A stretch of 53,192 nt of DNA from DAOUBP01 sp034432655 (GCA_034432655.1 DAOUBP010000089.1:1-53192); one strand, 5' to 3'; counted from the stretch's first letter, positions 43,790 to 52,873 are shown. Notes: generated by a model from the sequence alone, not told the origin. A program made the numbers and translations.

Positions 43790-45010
43790 ATGACCCTTCC
43801 CATCGTCCTCGTCGGCGCCCTGGACACCAAGGGCGAAGAGTTCCGCTTCGTGCGCGATTTGATCCAGGCCCGCGGCCTGGAAACGTTGGTTGTTGATTTC
43901 GGCGTCATGGGCGATCCCCCCTTCCCGCCCGATATCCCCGCCGATGCCGTGGCCCGGGCCGGCGGCGGCAGCATCGCCGAGCTGCGCGCCAGCCAGGATA
44001 AGGCCCGCGCCATGCAGGTGATGGCCGATGGCCTGGCAGCCGTGGTGGCCGATCTCCACGCAGCCGGCCGGCTGGGAGGCATCCTGGGCATGGCCGGCAG
44101 CGGCGGCACCGCTATCGCGACCGCAGCCATGCGCCGGCTGCCCGTCGGAGTGCCCAAGCTCATGGTCTCCACCGTCGCTGCCGGCGACGTGTCCGCCTAC
44201 GTCGGCACCACCGACATCACCATGATGCCCTCGGTGGTGGACGTGGCGGGCATCAACTCCATCAGCCGCGCCATCTACGCCAATGCCGCCGGCGCAATCG
44301 CCGGGATGGTGACCATGCGCGCGGCCCTGCCGGCCGCAACCGAGGGCAAACCGCTGATCACTGCCAGCATGTTCGGCAACACAACCCCCTGTGTGACCCG
44401 TGCGCAGAAGGCGCTGGAGGCGCAGGGCTATGAGGTGTTGGTGTTTCACGCCACCGGCACGGGCGGCCGGACCATGGAAGCACTGATCGCCAGCGGTTTC
44501 ATCGCCGGCTGTTTGGACATCACCACCACCGAGCTGGCCGACCTCGTCTGCGGCGGCGTCATGTCGGCCGGGCCGGACCGCCTGCTGGCGGCCGCGCGCG
44601 CGGGCATCCCGGCCGTGCTGGTGCCCGGCTGTGTGGACATGTGCAACTTCTGGGGCCTGGACACCGTGCCGGAGAAATATCGGGGCCGCAACCTCTACCA
44701 GTGGAATCCCAACGTGACCCTGCTGCGCACCAACGTTGAGGAGAACACCCGCATAGGCGAGCTGATTGCGCGCGCCGCCAACGAATCGCGCGGCCCCGTC
44801 GCGATCTTGCTGCCCCGCAAAGGGGTGTCCCAGCTCGACAGCCCCGGCAACCCGTTCTGGGATCCGGAGGCCGACGCAGCGTGCTTCAACGCCATCAAGG
44901 CCAACCTGAAGCCGGGCATCCCGGTGATCGAGATGGACGCGAACATCAACGACCCGGAATTTGCCGATCAGGCCGTTGAGTTGCTGTTGGGGATGTTGCG
45001 CAGAGCGTAG
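43790..45010 (+). CDS. Tm-1-like ATP-binding protein (UPF0261)
   Basis: 406 residues from MTLPIVLVGALDTKG. AAAGGAGG is 9-10 bases upstream, and the promoter candidate lies downstream of the longer ORF start. The N-terminal 'LVGALDTKGEEFRFVRDLI', 'GILGMAGSGGTAIATAAMR' loop and 'STVAAGDVSAYVGTTDI' block are hallmarks of UPF0261, whose plant member Tm-1 binds ATP and inhibits tomato mosaic virus replication protein. The bacterial function is not established; a cytoplasmic enzyme role with the adjacent TIM barrel is likely, because the plant protein carries both domains on one chain. Length is normal for the stand-alone bacterial family. Codon use is more GC-rich than in the minus-strand locus. 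Confidence 0.9.
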   Translation: MTLPIVLVGALDTKGEEFRFVRDLIQARGLETLVVDFGVMGDPPFPPDIPADAVARAGGGSIAELRASQDKARAMQVMADGLAAVVADLHAAGRLGGILGMAGSGGTAIATAAMRRLPVGVPKLMVSTVAAGDVSAYVGTTDITMMPSVVDVAGINSISRAIYANAAGAIAGMVTMRAALPAATEGKPLITASMFGNTTPCVTRAQKALEAQGYEVLVFHATGTGGRTMEALIASGFIAGCLDITTTELADLVCGGVMSAGPDRLLAAARAGIPAVLVPGCVDMCNFWGLDTVPEKYRGRNLYQWNPNVTLLRTNVEENTRIGELIARAANESRGPVAILLPRKGVSQLDSPGNPFWDPEADAACFNAIKANLKPGIPVIEMDANINDPEFADQAVELLLGMLRRA

Positions 45011-45011
45011 C

Positions 45012-45085
45012 AAATCGGCGAATTTCGAATCAACGAATCAGCGAATGAGCGAATGAGCGAATCTGCCAATGGCGGATTAGCGAAT
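45012..45085. repeat. GCGAAT-type short intergenic repeats
   Basis: The gap between the Tm-1-like and PEP-hydrolase genes contains repeated GCGAAT/CGAAT words, including GCGAATGA twice in tandem at 45041-45056 followed by another GCGAAT. It has no coding potential. It looks like slippage-generated filler and interrupts no gene. Confidence 0.65.
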
Positions 45086-45129
45086 CACGCAGTACACAAT
45101 ACGCATCCGCAATCCATGAGGAGGGAACC

Positions 45130-45963
45130 ATGCCTTTCATCTCACGTGCAGAAGCGTTGGCAAAACTGCGCAGCCAGGCGGCCGCAGGTGTGCCCATCAT
45201 CGGGTGCGGGGCCGGCACCGGCATCTCGGCCAAGTGCGCCGAGGCCGGCGGGGCCGATCTGATCATCATCTACAATTCGGGGCGTTACCGTATGGCGGGC
45301 CGGGGTTCGCTGGCCGGCCTGCTGGCCTACGGCGACGCCAACGGTATCGTGGTGGAGATGGCCGCGGAGGTGTTGCCGGTGGTGAAGCACACCCCTGTGC
45401 TGGCCGGCGTCAACGGCACCGATCCCTTCCGTCTGATGCCGGTGTTCTTAAAACAGCTCAAAGAGATGGGCTTCACCGGCGTGCAGAACTTCCCCACCGT
45501 CGGCCTGATTGACGGTGTCTTCCGGGCCAACCTGGAGGCGACCGGCATGGGCTACGACAAGGAGATCGAGGCCATCGCGCTGGCGCACCAACTGGACATG
45601 CTCACCACGCCTTATGTGTTCGACACTGACCAGGCTACCGAGATGGCCAGGGCCGGCGCGGACATGTTGGTGGCTCACGTGGGCCTGACTACCGGCGGCA
45701 CCATCGGCGCAGGGGTGGCGTTGACGCTGGATGAGGCCATTGAGCGGGTGATGCAGATCGCCGAAGCCGGTCGCAAGGTCAACCCCGACATCCTGGTGAT
45801 CTGCCACGGCGGGCCTTTCGATGAGCCGGAGACGGTAGGGGTTGCCCTGGCGCGCATGCCCGGCATCGCAGGCTTCTTCGGTGCGACCAGCATCGAGCGC
45901 TTGCCCACCGAGCGCGCCATCACCGCACAGGTGAAGCAATTCAAGGCGCTGAAGCTGGGCTGA
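45130..45963 (+). CDS. Phosphoenolpyruvate hydrolase-family TIM-barrel protein
   Basis: 277 residues. GAGGAGG is immediately upstream of the ATG. A TIM-barrel pattern runs through the protein: PIIGCGAGTGISAKCAEAGG, ADLIIIYNSGRYRMAGRGSL, PVLAGVNGTDPF, GFTGVQNFPTVGLIDG, and a C-terminal GGPFDEPETV and FFGATSIERLP. This matches the family annotated as PEP hydrolase (PF09370 type), related to PEP mutase/isocitrate lyase-like barrels. The same domain forms the C-terminal half of plant Tm-1. It is encoded 119 bases after the UPF0261 gene, probably in one operon. Substrate in vivo unknown. Confidence 0.88.
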   Translation: MPFISRAEALAKLRSQAAAGVPIIGCGAGTGISAKCAEAGGADLIIIYNSGRYRMAGRGSLAGLLAYGDANGIVVEMAAEVLPVVKHTPVLAGVNGTDPFRLMPVFLKQLKEMGFTGVQNFPTVGLIDGVFRANLEATGMGYDKEIEAIALAHQLDMLTTPYVFDTDQATEMARAGADMLVAHVGLTTGGTIGAGVALTLDEAIERVMQIAEAGRKVNPDILVICHGGPFDEPETVGVALARMPGIAGFFGATSIERLPTERAITAQVKQFKALKLG

Positions 45964-46021
45964 TGCTATGATCGGCTGATCCAGCGGCAGGGCCCTGGAG
46001 AGGCGCAAATCCGGACAGGCG

Positions 46022-47146
46022 ATGAGAGCGCAGGCGGGTTCTGACGGGGTGTCTGGCCGGCGGCAATACGGGCGAGGATGGCCCTGGCTGCGGCTCGCCT
46101 TCCGGGCGGTTGTGCTGGCGGTGACGTGCTTTTTGAACCTCGCACCGGCCGACGCCGCCCGGCCCCCTGCGCTTGAGCTCCAACGTGTGCGTATTGCCGT
46201 CATCGGTGATTACGGCGACGGCAGTCAGGCGGCCGGCGATGTGGCAGCACTGGTCCATCGCTGGGCGCCCGACATCGTGGTCACCACCGGCGACAACAAC
46301 TATCCGGACGGCGCGGCCGAGACCATTGATGCCAATGTGGGCCGCTTCTACCATGACTTCATCGCCCCATATCGGGGGAAATACGGCGCAGGCGCGGATG
46401 TGAACCGTTTCTTCCCGGTCTTGGGCAACCATGATTGGAACGCGCGCCGTGGCCGCAACGGGCTGCCTGAACCCTACCTTACCTACTTTACCTTGCCGCC
46501 CGGCCCCGGCCAGGAACGCTATTATGATGTGGTGTGGGGGCCGGTGCATATCTTTGTGTTGGACAGCGACCGCCGTGAGCCGCACGGCACCCGGCCGGAC
46601 TCGGCGCAGGGGCGTTGGCTTCGCCAGCAACTGGCGCAGTCATCGGCGCCGTGGAAGCTGGTGGTGATGCACGAGCCTCCTTACTCTTCAGGCCGCCACG
46701 GTTCATCTGTGCACATGCGTTGGCCTTTCCAGGCCTGGGGGGCCACGGCGACGTTGAGCGGCCACGATCACACCTACGAACGCATCGTAGTGGATGGGTT
46801 TCCCTATTTTGTGAACGGTCTGGGCGGCCAAAGCCGCTATCGTTTCAGGGCGCCGGTGAAGGGCAGCCAGGTGCGCTACAACGCCGACTCCGGCGCGATG
46901 TTGATCGAGGCCACGCCCACTGCCATCATCTTTCGTTTTGTTACGCGCCGGGGAGTGGAGGTTGATGTGTATCGGATTGAACGGAAGCTGCAACGCCGCG
47001 ATCTGATACTCGCGCGTCCGGCGCAGATAAAGGGCATAGGGAGAGGTGAGGCAGGACAGATATGCTTCCCACAAGGGCTTCTGCCGGCCGGCTTCACCCC
47101 CCGGCCGCGGCCATGCGCTCCTTCATACCTTCGTACGTTCGCATGA
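46022..47146 (+). CDS. Exported purple acid phosphatase-like metallophosphatase
   Basis: 374 residues from ATG 46022; the start is uncertain because the ribosome-binding site is weak. A signal peptide ends near LAPADAARPP (about 47). Dinuclear metal blocks follow: GDYGDG (D63), TGDNNY (D91, N92, Y94), GNHDW, VVMHEPPYSSGRHG and SGHDHTYER. These are the order and spacing of purple or tartrate-resistant acid phosphatases, which hydrolyse phosphomonoesters outside the membrane. The domain ends near residue 325. The remaining 50 residues are low-complexity and run 53 bases into the 3' end of the convergent TPR gene, so they are probably read-through after loss of the original stop. Confidence 0.87.
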   Translation: MRAQAGSDGVSGRRQYGRGWPWLRLAFRAVVLAVTCFLNLAPADAARPPALELQRVRIAVIGDYGDGSQAAGDVAALVHRWAPDIVVTTGDNNYPDGAAETIDANVGRFYHDFIAPYRGKYGAGADVNRFFPVLGNHDWNARRGRNGLPEPYLTYFTLPPGPGQERYYDVVWGPVHIFVLDSDRREPHGTRPDSAQGRWLRQQLAQSSAPWKLVVMHEPPYSSGRHGSSVHMRWPFQAWGATATLSGHDHTYERIVVDGFPYFVNGLGGQSRYRFRAPVKGSQVRYNADSGAMLIEATPTAIIFRFVTRRGVEVDVYRIERKLQRRDLILARPAQIKGIGRGEAGQICFPQGLLPAGFTPRPRPCAPSYLRTFA

Positions 47147-48299
47147 CCCACGCCGGCGGCGTGGGCAGAAGGGCCAATAGCGCTTCCGCCTGCGCCAGCC
47201 GATCCCGTGCCTCTTCCGTCCGCCCGTTGTCCAGCAGCAGTTCGGTCCAGTTCAGCAGGGAGCTGGCCGCCAGCGCGGCGTCCCCGTTGGCCAGGTGCAG
47301 CTCTGCGGCCTCCGCGTAGGCCGCCGCAGCCTGGTCAACTTGGCCCAGGGCGGCCAGGAAAACCCCCTGGTTGTTGACCGCCCGCGCGAGCCAGGGCCGG
47401 TCGCCCAGCCGCCGGAACAACGGCTCGACCTCCCGGTGGATCGCCAGCGCCGCTTCGGTCTGGCCCAAAGTGTGCAAGATGATGCCTGCGGCCATCCGGC
47501 TGCGCGCGGCGTTGATCTCGTCGCCGGCCTTGGCGTGTATCAGGGCTGCCCGCTGGAAGCAATCGGCGGCCTCATCCAGGCGCCCGAGCTGGCGGTAATC
47601 TTCTCCCAGGTTGTGAATGGCTTTGGCCTGGCTGCGTCGGTCGGCCAGCGCTTCGTACAGCCTGGCCGCCTCACTGTGCAGCGCCAGCGCCTGCTCCCAT
47701 TGCCCGCCATGCTGGCACACCAGCCCCCGGTTGTTCAACGCGCCGGCCAGTTCCGCCGGCTGAGCGGCTTCGGTAAAGATGTCGGCCGCCTCTCGGCTGC
47801 AACGATCCGCGGCGGAATAGTCTCCCAGGGCCAGATACTGCATGCTGAGGTGGTTGAGCACGCGGCCCAGGCCGATCCGGTCACCCAGTTGGCGGTAGAG
47901 GGCGAGCGCCTGCTCCTGGTGTGCAAGGCCGCTGCGGCTGTCGCCCAGGATGCGGGCCAGCTCGCCCAGTTGGTCCAGCAACTGGGCCTCTAACGCGGGC
48001 CGGTGCAGGCGCCGGCAAACGGCCAGCGCGTCGCGCAAGGCATCCTGCCAGGCTAACCAATGCCCGCGCTGTTCCACGAACGGCCACAGGGCAGCGGCCA
48101 GTTCCAGCCCGGGAAGATGGGCGCGCGGTTCTGCCAGTGCCTGGCTGACCGCCTTGGCCAGGTTGGCAAATTCCCTTTCCAGCGCGGCCATATCCCCGCC
48201 CTGCCTGCGCACGAAGTCCAGCCAGCCGGCTGCGTTGTCCGCGATCCTCTGTCGGAAGCGTTCCAGGTACGGGGAGGGCGCGTGCTGCTGGAGGATCAT
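47094..48299 (-). CDS. TPR protein, partner of the NB-ARC ATPase
   Basis: 401 residues. The ATG overlaps the NB-ARC stop (ATGA); the longer open frame upstream is antisense overlap. At least seven TPR motifs of 40 residues run from about 75 to the end, of the NB-ARC-associated type: GLAHQEQALALYRQLGDRIG, AGALNNRGLVCQHGGQWEQA, AKAIHNLGEDYRQLGRLDEA and RAVNNQGVFLAALGQVDQAA. In many STAND regulators this repeat sensor is on the same chain as the NTPase; here it is a separate, coupled gene. The 3' end overlaps the convergent phosphatase ORF. Confidence 0.88.
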   Translation of the reverse strand: MILQQHAPSPYLERFRQRIADNAAGWLDFVRRQGGDMAALEREFANLAKAVSQALAEPRAHLPGLELAAALWPFVEQRGHWLAWQDALRDALAVCRRLHRPALEAQLLDQLGELARILGDSRSGLAHQEQALALYRQLGDRIGLGRVLNHLSMQYLALGDYSAADRCSREAADIFTEAAQPAELAGALNNRGLVCQHGGQWEQALALHSEAARLYEALADRRSQAKAIHNLGEDYRQLGRLDEAADCFQRAALIHAKAGDEINAARSRMAAGIILHTLGQTEAALAIHREVEPLFRRLGDRPWLARAVNNQGVFLAALGQVDQAAAAYAEAAELHLANGDAALAASSLLNWTELLLDNGRTEEARDRLAQAEALLALLPTPPAWVMRTYEGMKERMAAAGG

Positions 48300-49726
48300 A
48301 CCGGTTCCCCCAGCCCCTGCCACTTGATAACCTCTTTCAGCAGGAAGGATTCGGTCAGCCGGTGGATGCTGTACCGCCGCGTCTGCAGGTCGCCGCCCAC
48401 GTTGACCAGCGACAACCGGACGAGGTAGGTCAGCGCTTCCACCAGGGCGTCCTCCTCCAGGTCGCTCACCCGTCGGATCGCCGCCAGGTCGGCGCCGGTT
48501 TGGGCGAACAGGGGCATCAGCATCAGCACCTCCTGGGCGGCCGGCGGCAGGCGGTGCCATGCGTCCCAATAGATGAAGTTGTACAGTTCCTCGGCGCGGC
48601 GGCCGCGGGCCTGGCGCAGGTTGTCCAGCACCTGGGCCAACGGCAGGATCTGCAGTTGCCCGGCCACCAGGCGCAGCGCCAGCGGGTTGCCGCCGACCGT
48701 CTCGTAGATGGGGCGCAGCGCGGCGTCATCGGCGGTGGCCACGTGGGACAGATCCTGCAGCCGGGCTTCGTGACGCACGAGGTCCAGCGCCGCGCGCTCA
48801 TCCAGCTCCGGCACAGGGAAGTGATACACACCGGCCTGTTCACGGAAGGTCTCGCGCGAGGTCAACAGGAACCGGCTGGGACCGGCCAGGCGGGCCAGGA
48901 GCGGCAACAGGCTTTCCACGTCGGCCACCGTCTCCAGGTTGTCCACTACGATCAGGTGAGGGGCCTGGCGCAGGCGGGCTTCCAGCGCGTTCAGCGCCCG
49001 GCCCGGCGCCAGGGGTGCGCGCTCAGCAGTGCTGGCCAGCAGTTGCATCGTCAACGCCTCCACCAGAGCCTCGGCGGTCAGGGCCGGTTCAGCGCTGGTT
49101 CTGACCCCTGCGGCCGGCACGAAGACGCGCTGCTGCGCGCTGACCCAGCCGAAATCGGCAAAGGGCCCGCCACGGCCGGCCAGGTCATGCACCAGCCGAT
49201 GCGCCAGCGCGGTCTTGCCGATCCCGCCCAGCCCCTCAATGGAGACCAGGTCGGGCCCGTCCGGCGCGACCAGCAGCTGGCGCAGCGCGCGCAGGTGAGC
49301 CTCGACGCCGAACAGGCGGTCGTAGGTGGCCGGCGGCAAACGGCCGGCCAGGACCTGTTGCCTTGCGGCTTGAACGTCTTGCTCCATGGCGAACAGCGTC
49401 CTGGCCAGCCGGCCGATCGCCCGGCGCTGCATCTTGTAAATGGTGACTTCGGCCAGGTTTTGTTCACGCGCCACCGTGGCGACTGCTTTGCCGGCCAGGA
49501 AGCGCGCCCGCAGCAGCTCTGCGTCTTGCCTGTGGTCCTGAGCCAGCTTTTCCAGCGCAGTGAGCAGGACCTGGTGGCCGGCGCGGTCTACGTTGCCGCC
49601 CTTTGCGGCCTGTTGCACCACGGCCAGCTGGGCCAGGGGACTGCTGGCCGGCGTGCCCTTTGCCCAGCGTTGCAACGCTCGATGGACGGCCGCCACGAAC
49701 TCTGCCGGCGGTTCAGCATGTGACAT
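48296..49726 (-). CDS. NB-ARC STAND ATPase with N-terminal HTH-like region
   Basis: 476 residues. AAGGAGG is about 8 bases upstream and overlaps the stop of the GlpX gene. The N-terminal 115 residues are helical with a sigma-region-4-like helix-turn-helix (AVATVAREQNLAEVTIYKMQ, 81-100). An NB-ARC module follows: Walker A GLGGIGKT at 165-172, Walker B LIVVDNLE near 258, sensor LLTSRE, and the GNPLALRL lid motif, ending in a winged helix (YSIHRLTESFLLKEV). This is the layout of a ligand-gated regulator. The TPR sensor is supplied by the next gene. It may control the transporter operon it belongs to, but its target is unknown. Confidence 0.88.
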   Translation of the reverse strand: MSHAEPPAEFVAAVHRALQRWAKGTPASSPLAQLAVVQQAAKGGNVDRAGHQVLLTALEKLAQDHRQDAELLRARFLAGKAVATVAREQNLAEVTIYKMQRRAIGRLARTLFAMEQDVQAARQQVLAGRLPPATYDRLFGVEAHLRALRQLLVAPDGPDLVSIEGLGGIGKTALAHRLVHDLAGRGGPFADFGWVSAQQRVFVPAAGVRTSAEPALTAEALVEALTMQLLASTAERAPLAPGRALNALEARLRQAPHLIVVDNLETVADVESLLPLLARLAGPSRFLLTSRETFREQAGVYHFPVPELDERAALDLVRHEARLQDLSHVATADDAALRPIYETVGGNPLALRLVAGQLQILPLAQVLDNLRQARGRRAEELYNFIYWDAWHRLPPAAQEVLMLMPLFAQTGADLAAIRRVSDLEEDALVEALTYLVRLSLVNVGGDLQTRRYSIHRLTESFLLKEVIKWQGLGEPV

Positions 49727-49737
49727 AAGAACCCTCC

Positions 49738-50730
49738 TTACGGTCCCTCAGGTGGCCTGGCATCCAGCAGGTGCTCCGCCAGGATGATCCGCCGGATGCC
49801 GGTCTCGGCACGCAGGAGGATCGAGGAGGTCTCGGCGCGCGTGCCGAGGTAGCGCACGCCGTTCAGCAGGGGGTTGTCGGTGATCCCGGTGGCGGCGAAG
49901 AAGACCTGCAACCCGGCCACCAGCTCGTCCACAGTGCGAATGCGCCTGTCGTCCGGCGGCGAGGCCCGCAAGGCGGCCTCCTCTTCCTGGTTCGTGGCGA
50001 TCAAGCGGCCCAACATGGCCCCGCGCGCTGCCTTGACTGCGCACGCGGCCAGCAGCCCCTGGGGGACGCCGCCGGTGCCCATCAGGAGATCCACCTTGCC
50101 ATCGCGCAGGCCGGCCAGCAGCGCGCCGGCGATGTCGCCGCCGGAGCGCAGCAGCACGTGCGCGCCCGCCGCGCGGATCTCGGCCACCAGATCGGCGTGC
50201 CGCGGACGGTCCAGCACGAAGACCACCAGGTCACGCACCTCTTTGCCTTTGGCTCGCGCGACCAGCGCCAGGGTCCAGGCGGCCGGCGCGTCCAGGCATT
50301 CGGGCACCAGCGCGCGTGCCACGTCGGCGGCAGCGACGATCTTCTCCATGTAGCGCGTGGCGGTCGGGAACCAGATGGCCCCGCGCGGCGCCACTGCGAT
50401 GGCCGACAGCGCGCCGGGATAGCCGCCGGCCAGCAGGCGTCGGCCGTCAATCGCGTCCGCCAGCACATCCACGGCCGGGCCGCGGCCGGTGCCCAGCCGC
50501 TGGCCTGTGACGAAGGTGGCGTGTTCCCCCAGGCGGGCCTCTTCCCCCACACAGAGCCGGCCGTCCATTTCGATTTGTTGCAAGACGCGCGTCATTGCCC
50601 TGGCCGCCGCGCGCTCCGCCTCGTCCAGGCGGCCAAGGCCGGCCCAACGGCCCGCGCTCAGAGCGGCGGCCTCGGTGGCGCGCACCAGGTCGAGCCCCAG
50701 GTTCGGTGACAACACGGCTGAATCGTTCAT
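49738..50730 (-). CDS. glpX: Diverged class II fructose-1,6-bisphosphatase (GlpX-like)
   Basis: 330 residues from ATG 50730, which overlaps the SulP stop (ATGA). The overall GlpX fold is clear: LGLDLVRATEAAALSAGRW at the start, GTGRGPAVDV, MGTGGVPQGLLAACAVK, and ATGITDNPLLNGVRY with TETSS-like ending. Active-site loops are altered. The usual GEG.xDEAPML loop reads VGEEARLGEHATF, and DPIDGT reads DAIDGR (92-97), so Asp92 and Asp95 remain but the catalytic Thr is Arg97. The enzyme may be inactive or act on another sugar phosphate. It is an odd partner for a sulfate-type transporter. The housekeeping FBPase is probably elsewhere. Confidence 0.8.
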   Translation of the reverse strand: MNDSAVLSPNLGLDLVRATEAAALSAGRWAGLGRLDEAERAAARAMTRVLQQIEMDGRLCVGEEARLGEHATFVTGQRLGTGRGPAVDVLADAIDGRRLLAGGYPGALSAIAVAPRGAIWFPTATRYMEKIVAAADVARALVPECLDAPAAWTLALVARAKGKEVRDLVVFVLDRPRHADLVAEIRAAGAHVLLRSGGDIAGALLAGLRDGKVDLLMGTGGVPQGLLAACAVKAARGAMLGRLIATNQEEEAALRASPPDDRRIRTVDELVAGLQVFFAATGITDNPLLNGVRYLGTRAETSSILLRAETGIRRIILAEHLLDARPPEGP

Positions 50731-52844
50731 CCGCTGGCCTCCAGCAAGTTCGCCGCCTCCCACGCCAGCATGCCCCCGCGCAGGATGGCGACGTTTGTGT
50801 ATCCGGCCGCCATGAGGGCGGCCGCGGCACGCGCGCTGCGGCGTCCCCCGCGACACACCAGCACGACTTTGCCGTCGCGCGGTATCTGGCCTGGGTTGGC
50901 CAGCAACGCCGGCAGGGGGATCAGCCGGCTGCCGGGCACGCGGCCCTGGCGGAACTCCCGCGGCTCCCGCACATCAATCACCTGGGGCGGCCAAGGGCTG
51001 TGCAGTGCCTGCCAGAGCGCCGACGGTTCCATGGCCGGCGGCGGCCTCTCCGGCGGCGCCGTGTGCGGGATGCCGAGGCCCGGGTAGAGCTGTTTGGGCA
51101 GGTTCTGGCACTCCAGAAAGGCCCGCACCGGGCATTCGTAGATGCAGACTGCCGGGTCGAGCACGTGGTGGAAAAGGGTGCTGATCGCTTCATCCTCGGG
51201 CAGCACGCGCTCTCGCCCCAACAGGTCCAGGAACCCCGAGACGCGCATCTCGGTCAACACCTCCTGGTGCACGCGGGTCAGGAACACCTCGCCGTGCTGT
51301 TCCCGATAGGCACGCACCACGGCCTCCAGGGCATGAATGCCGCTGATGTCGCAGTGGTGCACGCCTTGCATCCGGAGCAATATGAATCGCTGGCCGGGAT
51401 GGGCTGTCATGTTGCGGTGCAGCTCGGCCTCAACGTGTTGCGCGGCGCCGAAATAAAGGTCGCCCCGGATCTCGACGATGCCCAGCTGTGGGCAAGGCTG
51501 CTGGTCAGGTTGATGTTCGAAGTGACGGAAACCGTCGGCCGGCAACACGGTCAGCACGCGCGGGGTACTGGTCTGCAGCAGGTAGTGTGCCAGCGACATC
51601 AGGATGCCCGCCATGACTGCGAAGTGCAGCGGCAGCGTCAGCGTGGCTCCCAGGGTCACGATCATGGTCAGCCGGTCTGCACCGCCCCCGCGCCAGATGC
51701 GCGCCATCTCTTTGCGGTCAATCAGGCCATAGGCGGTGACCAACAGGACGCCCGCCAAAGAGGCCAGAGGAATAGAGGCGGCCAGGGGACTGAGGACAAG
51801 CATCACCACCATCACCAACAGGCCGATGAGGATGTTGGCCAGGGGTGAAGTTGCGCCGGCTTGCAGGTTAAGCAAGGAACGGCCGAAAGACCCCGTCACC
51901 GGACAGCCGGAGAAGAAACCACACGCGATGTTGGCCATCCCCTGCCCGATGAATTCCTGGTTGCTGTCCAGGCGTTGGCCGGTTTGGCTGGCCAACACGC
52001 GAGCGTTGGAGACGGCCTCCACCAGGCCAATAGCGGTGATGGAAAGTGCTGCGGACGACAGTTGGCCGATGAGCCCCCAGTCTGTAACGGGGGGCAGACG
52101 AAAAGGCGGCAGCCCTTGTGGCAACCCGCCCACCACTCTGACATCGAGGTCGAGCAATTTCACCGCAATAGCGCCGACGACAATCGCGATCAGGGGCCCA
52201 GGCAGCCGCCGATTTACCCGCCTGAGCAAGATGATGAGCCCGATTGCGCTCAGGCCCAGCGCCAGACTGGGCAAATTGGGCTGCTGTAGAGCTAACCAGG
52301 TAGCGCGCAATGTCTCTATCAGCATCGCGGTGGCGGGCAATTTGAACTGCAAGAGCTCGCGCATCTGGTTCAATGCAATGAGCACCCCGGCGCCGGCCGT
52401 GAAGCCGACGATAACTGCGTCGGAAACAAAACGAACCAGGATGCCAAGCTGTGCCAACCCCATCACTACTCTCAAGACACCACCCATCACGGCCAGTAGA
52501 CTGGCCGCTGCCAGATAAGAGGGCGTCCCGGGCACTGCGATCGGGGTGAGGGCAGCCAGGGTCAACAGAGCCACAGTATTGCTTGGACCGGTTTGAAGCT
52601 GGATGGAAGAGCCCCATAAGGCGCCGACAATGCTGGCGATCATCGCCGCGTAGAGACCGGTTTCAGGCGGCAGTCCGGCCAGGATGGCGTAGGCCATAGT
52701 CTGAGGTAATACCACCATGGTCACCGTGAGGGCGGCCATGGCATCGGGGCGCAGGTGCTCGCGACGGATGCTGCGCAGCACCGCGACAGGCCGGGCCAAC
52801 AGCTGCAGTGCATACCCCAATGTGTCTCGAGGCGTCCGTTGCAT
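50727..52844 (-). CDS. SulP (SLC26) anion transporter with STAS and rhodanese domains
   Basis: 705 residues. Ten or more TM helices lie between about 35 and 440, with the SulP entry motif (VVLPQTMAYAILAGLPPETGLYA) and the conserved GxxxG-rich gate (GFFSGCPVTGSFGRS). A STAS domain (about 455-565) contains the phospho-switch-type strand HHCDISGIHAL. A linker with CIYECPVRAFLEC cysteines follows, then a C-terminal rhodanese domain (about 605-700) with the full active loop VLVCRGGRRSARAA. SulP proteins carry sulfate, bicarbonate or dicarboxylates; the fused sulfurtransferase favours a sulfur oxyanion or related substrate. It is the first gene of the operon with GlpX, NB-ARC and TPR genes. The ribosome-binding site is weak. 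Confidence 0.92.
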   Translation of the reverse strand: MQRTPRDTLGYALQLLARPVAVLRSIRREHLRPDAMAALTVTMVVLPQTMAYAILAGLPPETGLYAAMIASIVGALWGSSIQLQTGPSNTVALLTLAALTPIAVPGTPSYLAAASLLAVMGGVLRVVMGLAQLGILVRFVSDAVIVGFTAGAGVLIALNQMRELLQFKLPATAMLIETLRATWLALQQPNLPSLALGLSAIGLIILLRRVNRRLPGPLIAIVVGAIAVKLLDLDVRVVGGLPQGLPPFRLPPVTDWGLIGQLSSAALSITAIGLVEAVSNARVLASQTGQRLDSNQEFIGQGMANIACGFFSGCPVTGSFGRSLLNLQAGATSPLANILIGLLVMVVMLVLSPLAASIPLASLAGVLLVTAYGLIDRKEMARIWRGGGADRLTMIVTLGATLTLPLHFAVMAGILMSLAHYLLQTSTPRVLTVLPADGFRHFEHQPDQQPCPQLGIVEIRGDLYFGAAQHVEAELHRNMTAHPGQRFILLRMQGVHHCDISGIHALEAVVRAYREQHGEVFLTRVHQEVLTEMRVSGFLDLLGRERVLPEDEAISTLFHHVLDPAVCIYECPVRAFLECQNLPKQLYPGLGIPHTAPPERPPPAMEPSALWQALHSPWPPQVIDVREPREFRQGRVPGSRLIPLPALLANPGQIPRDGKVVLVCRGGRRSARAAAALMAAGYTNVAILRGGMLAWEAANLLEASG

Positions 52845-52873
52845 GGTACACCGCCAGAAGCTCTGGTGCTTTT

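Noticed and set aside
43763..45013. 416-residue minus-strand frame
   Set aside because: His/Gly/Arg-rich mirror of the clear Tm-1-like gene.
48362..49723. 453-residue plus-strand frame
   Set aside because: Gln/His/Arg-rich mirror of the NB-ARC ATPase gene with intact motifs.
50595..51848. 417-residue plus-strand frame
   Set aside because: Mirror of the SulP and GlpX genes; no domain visible.
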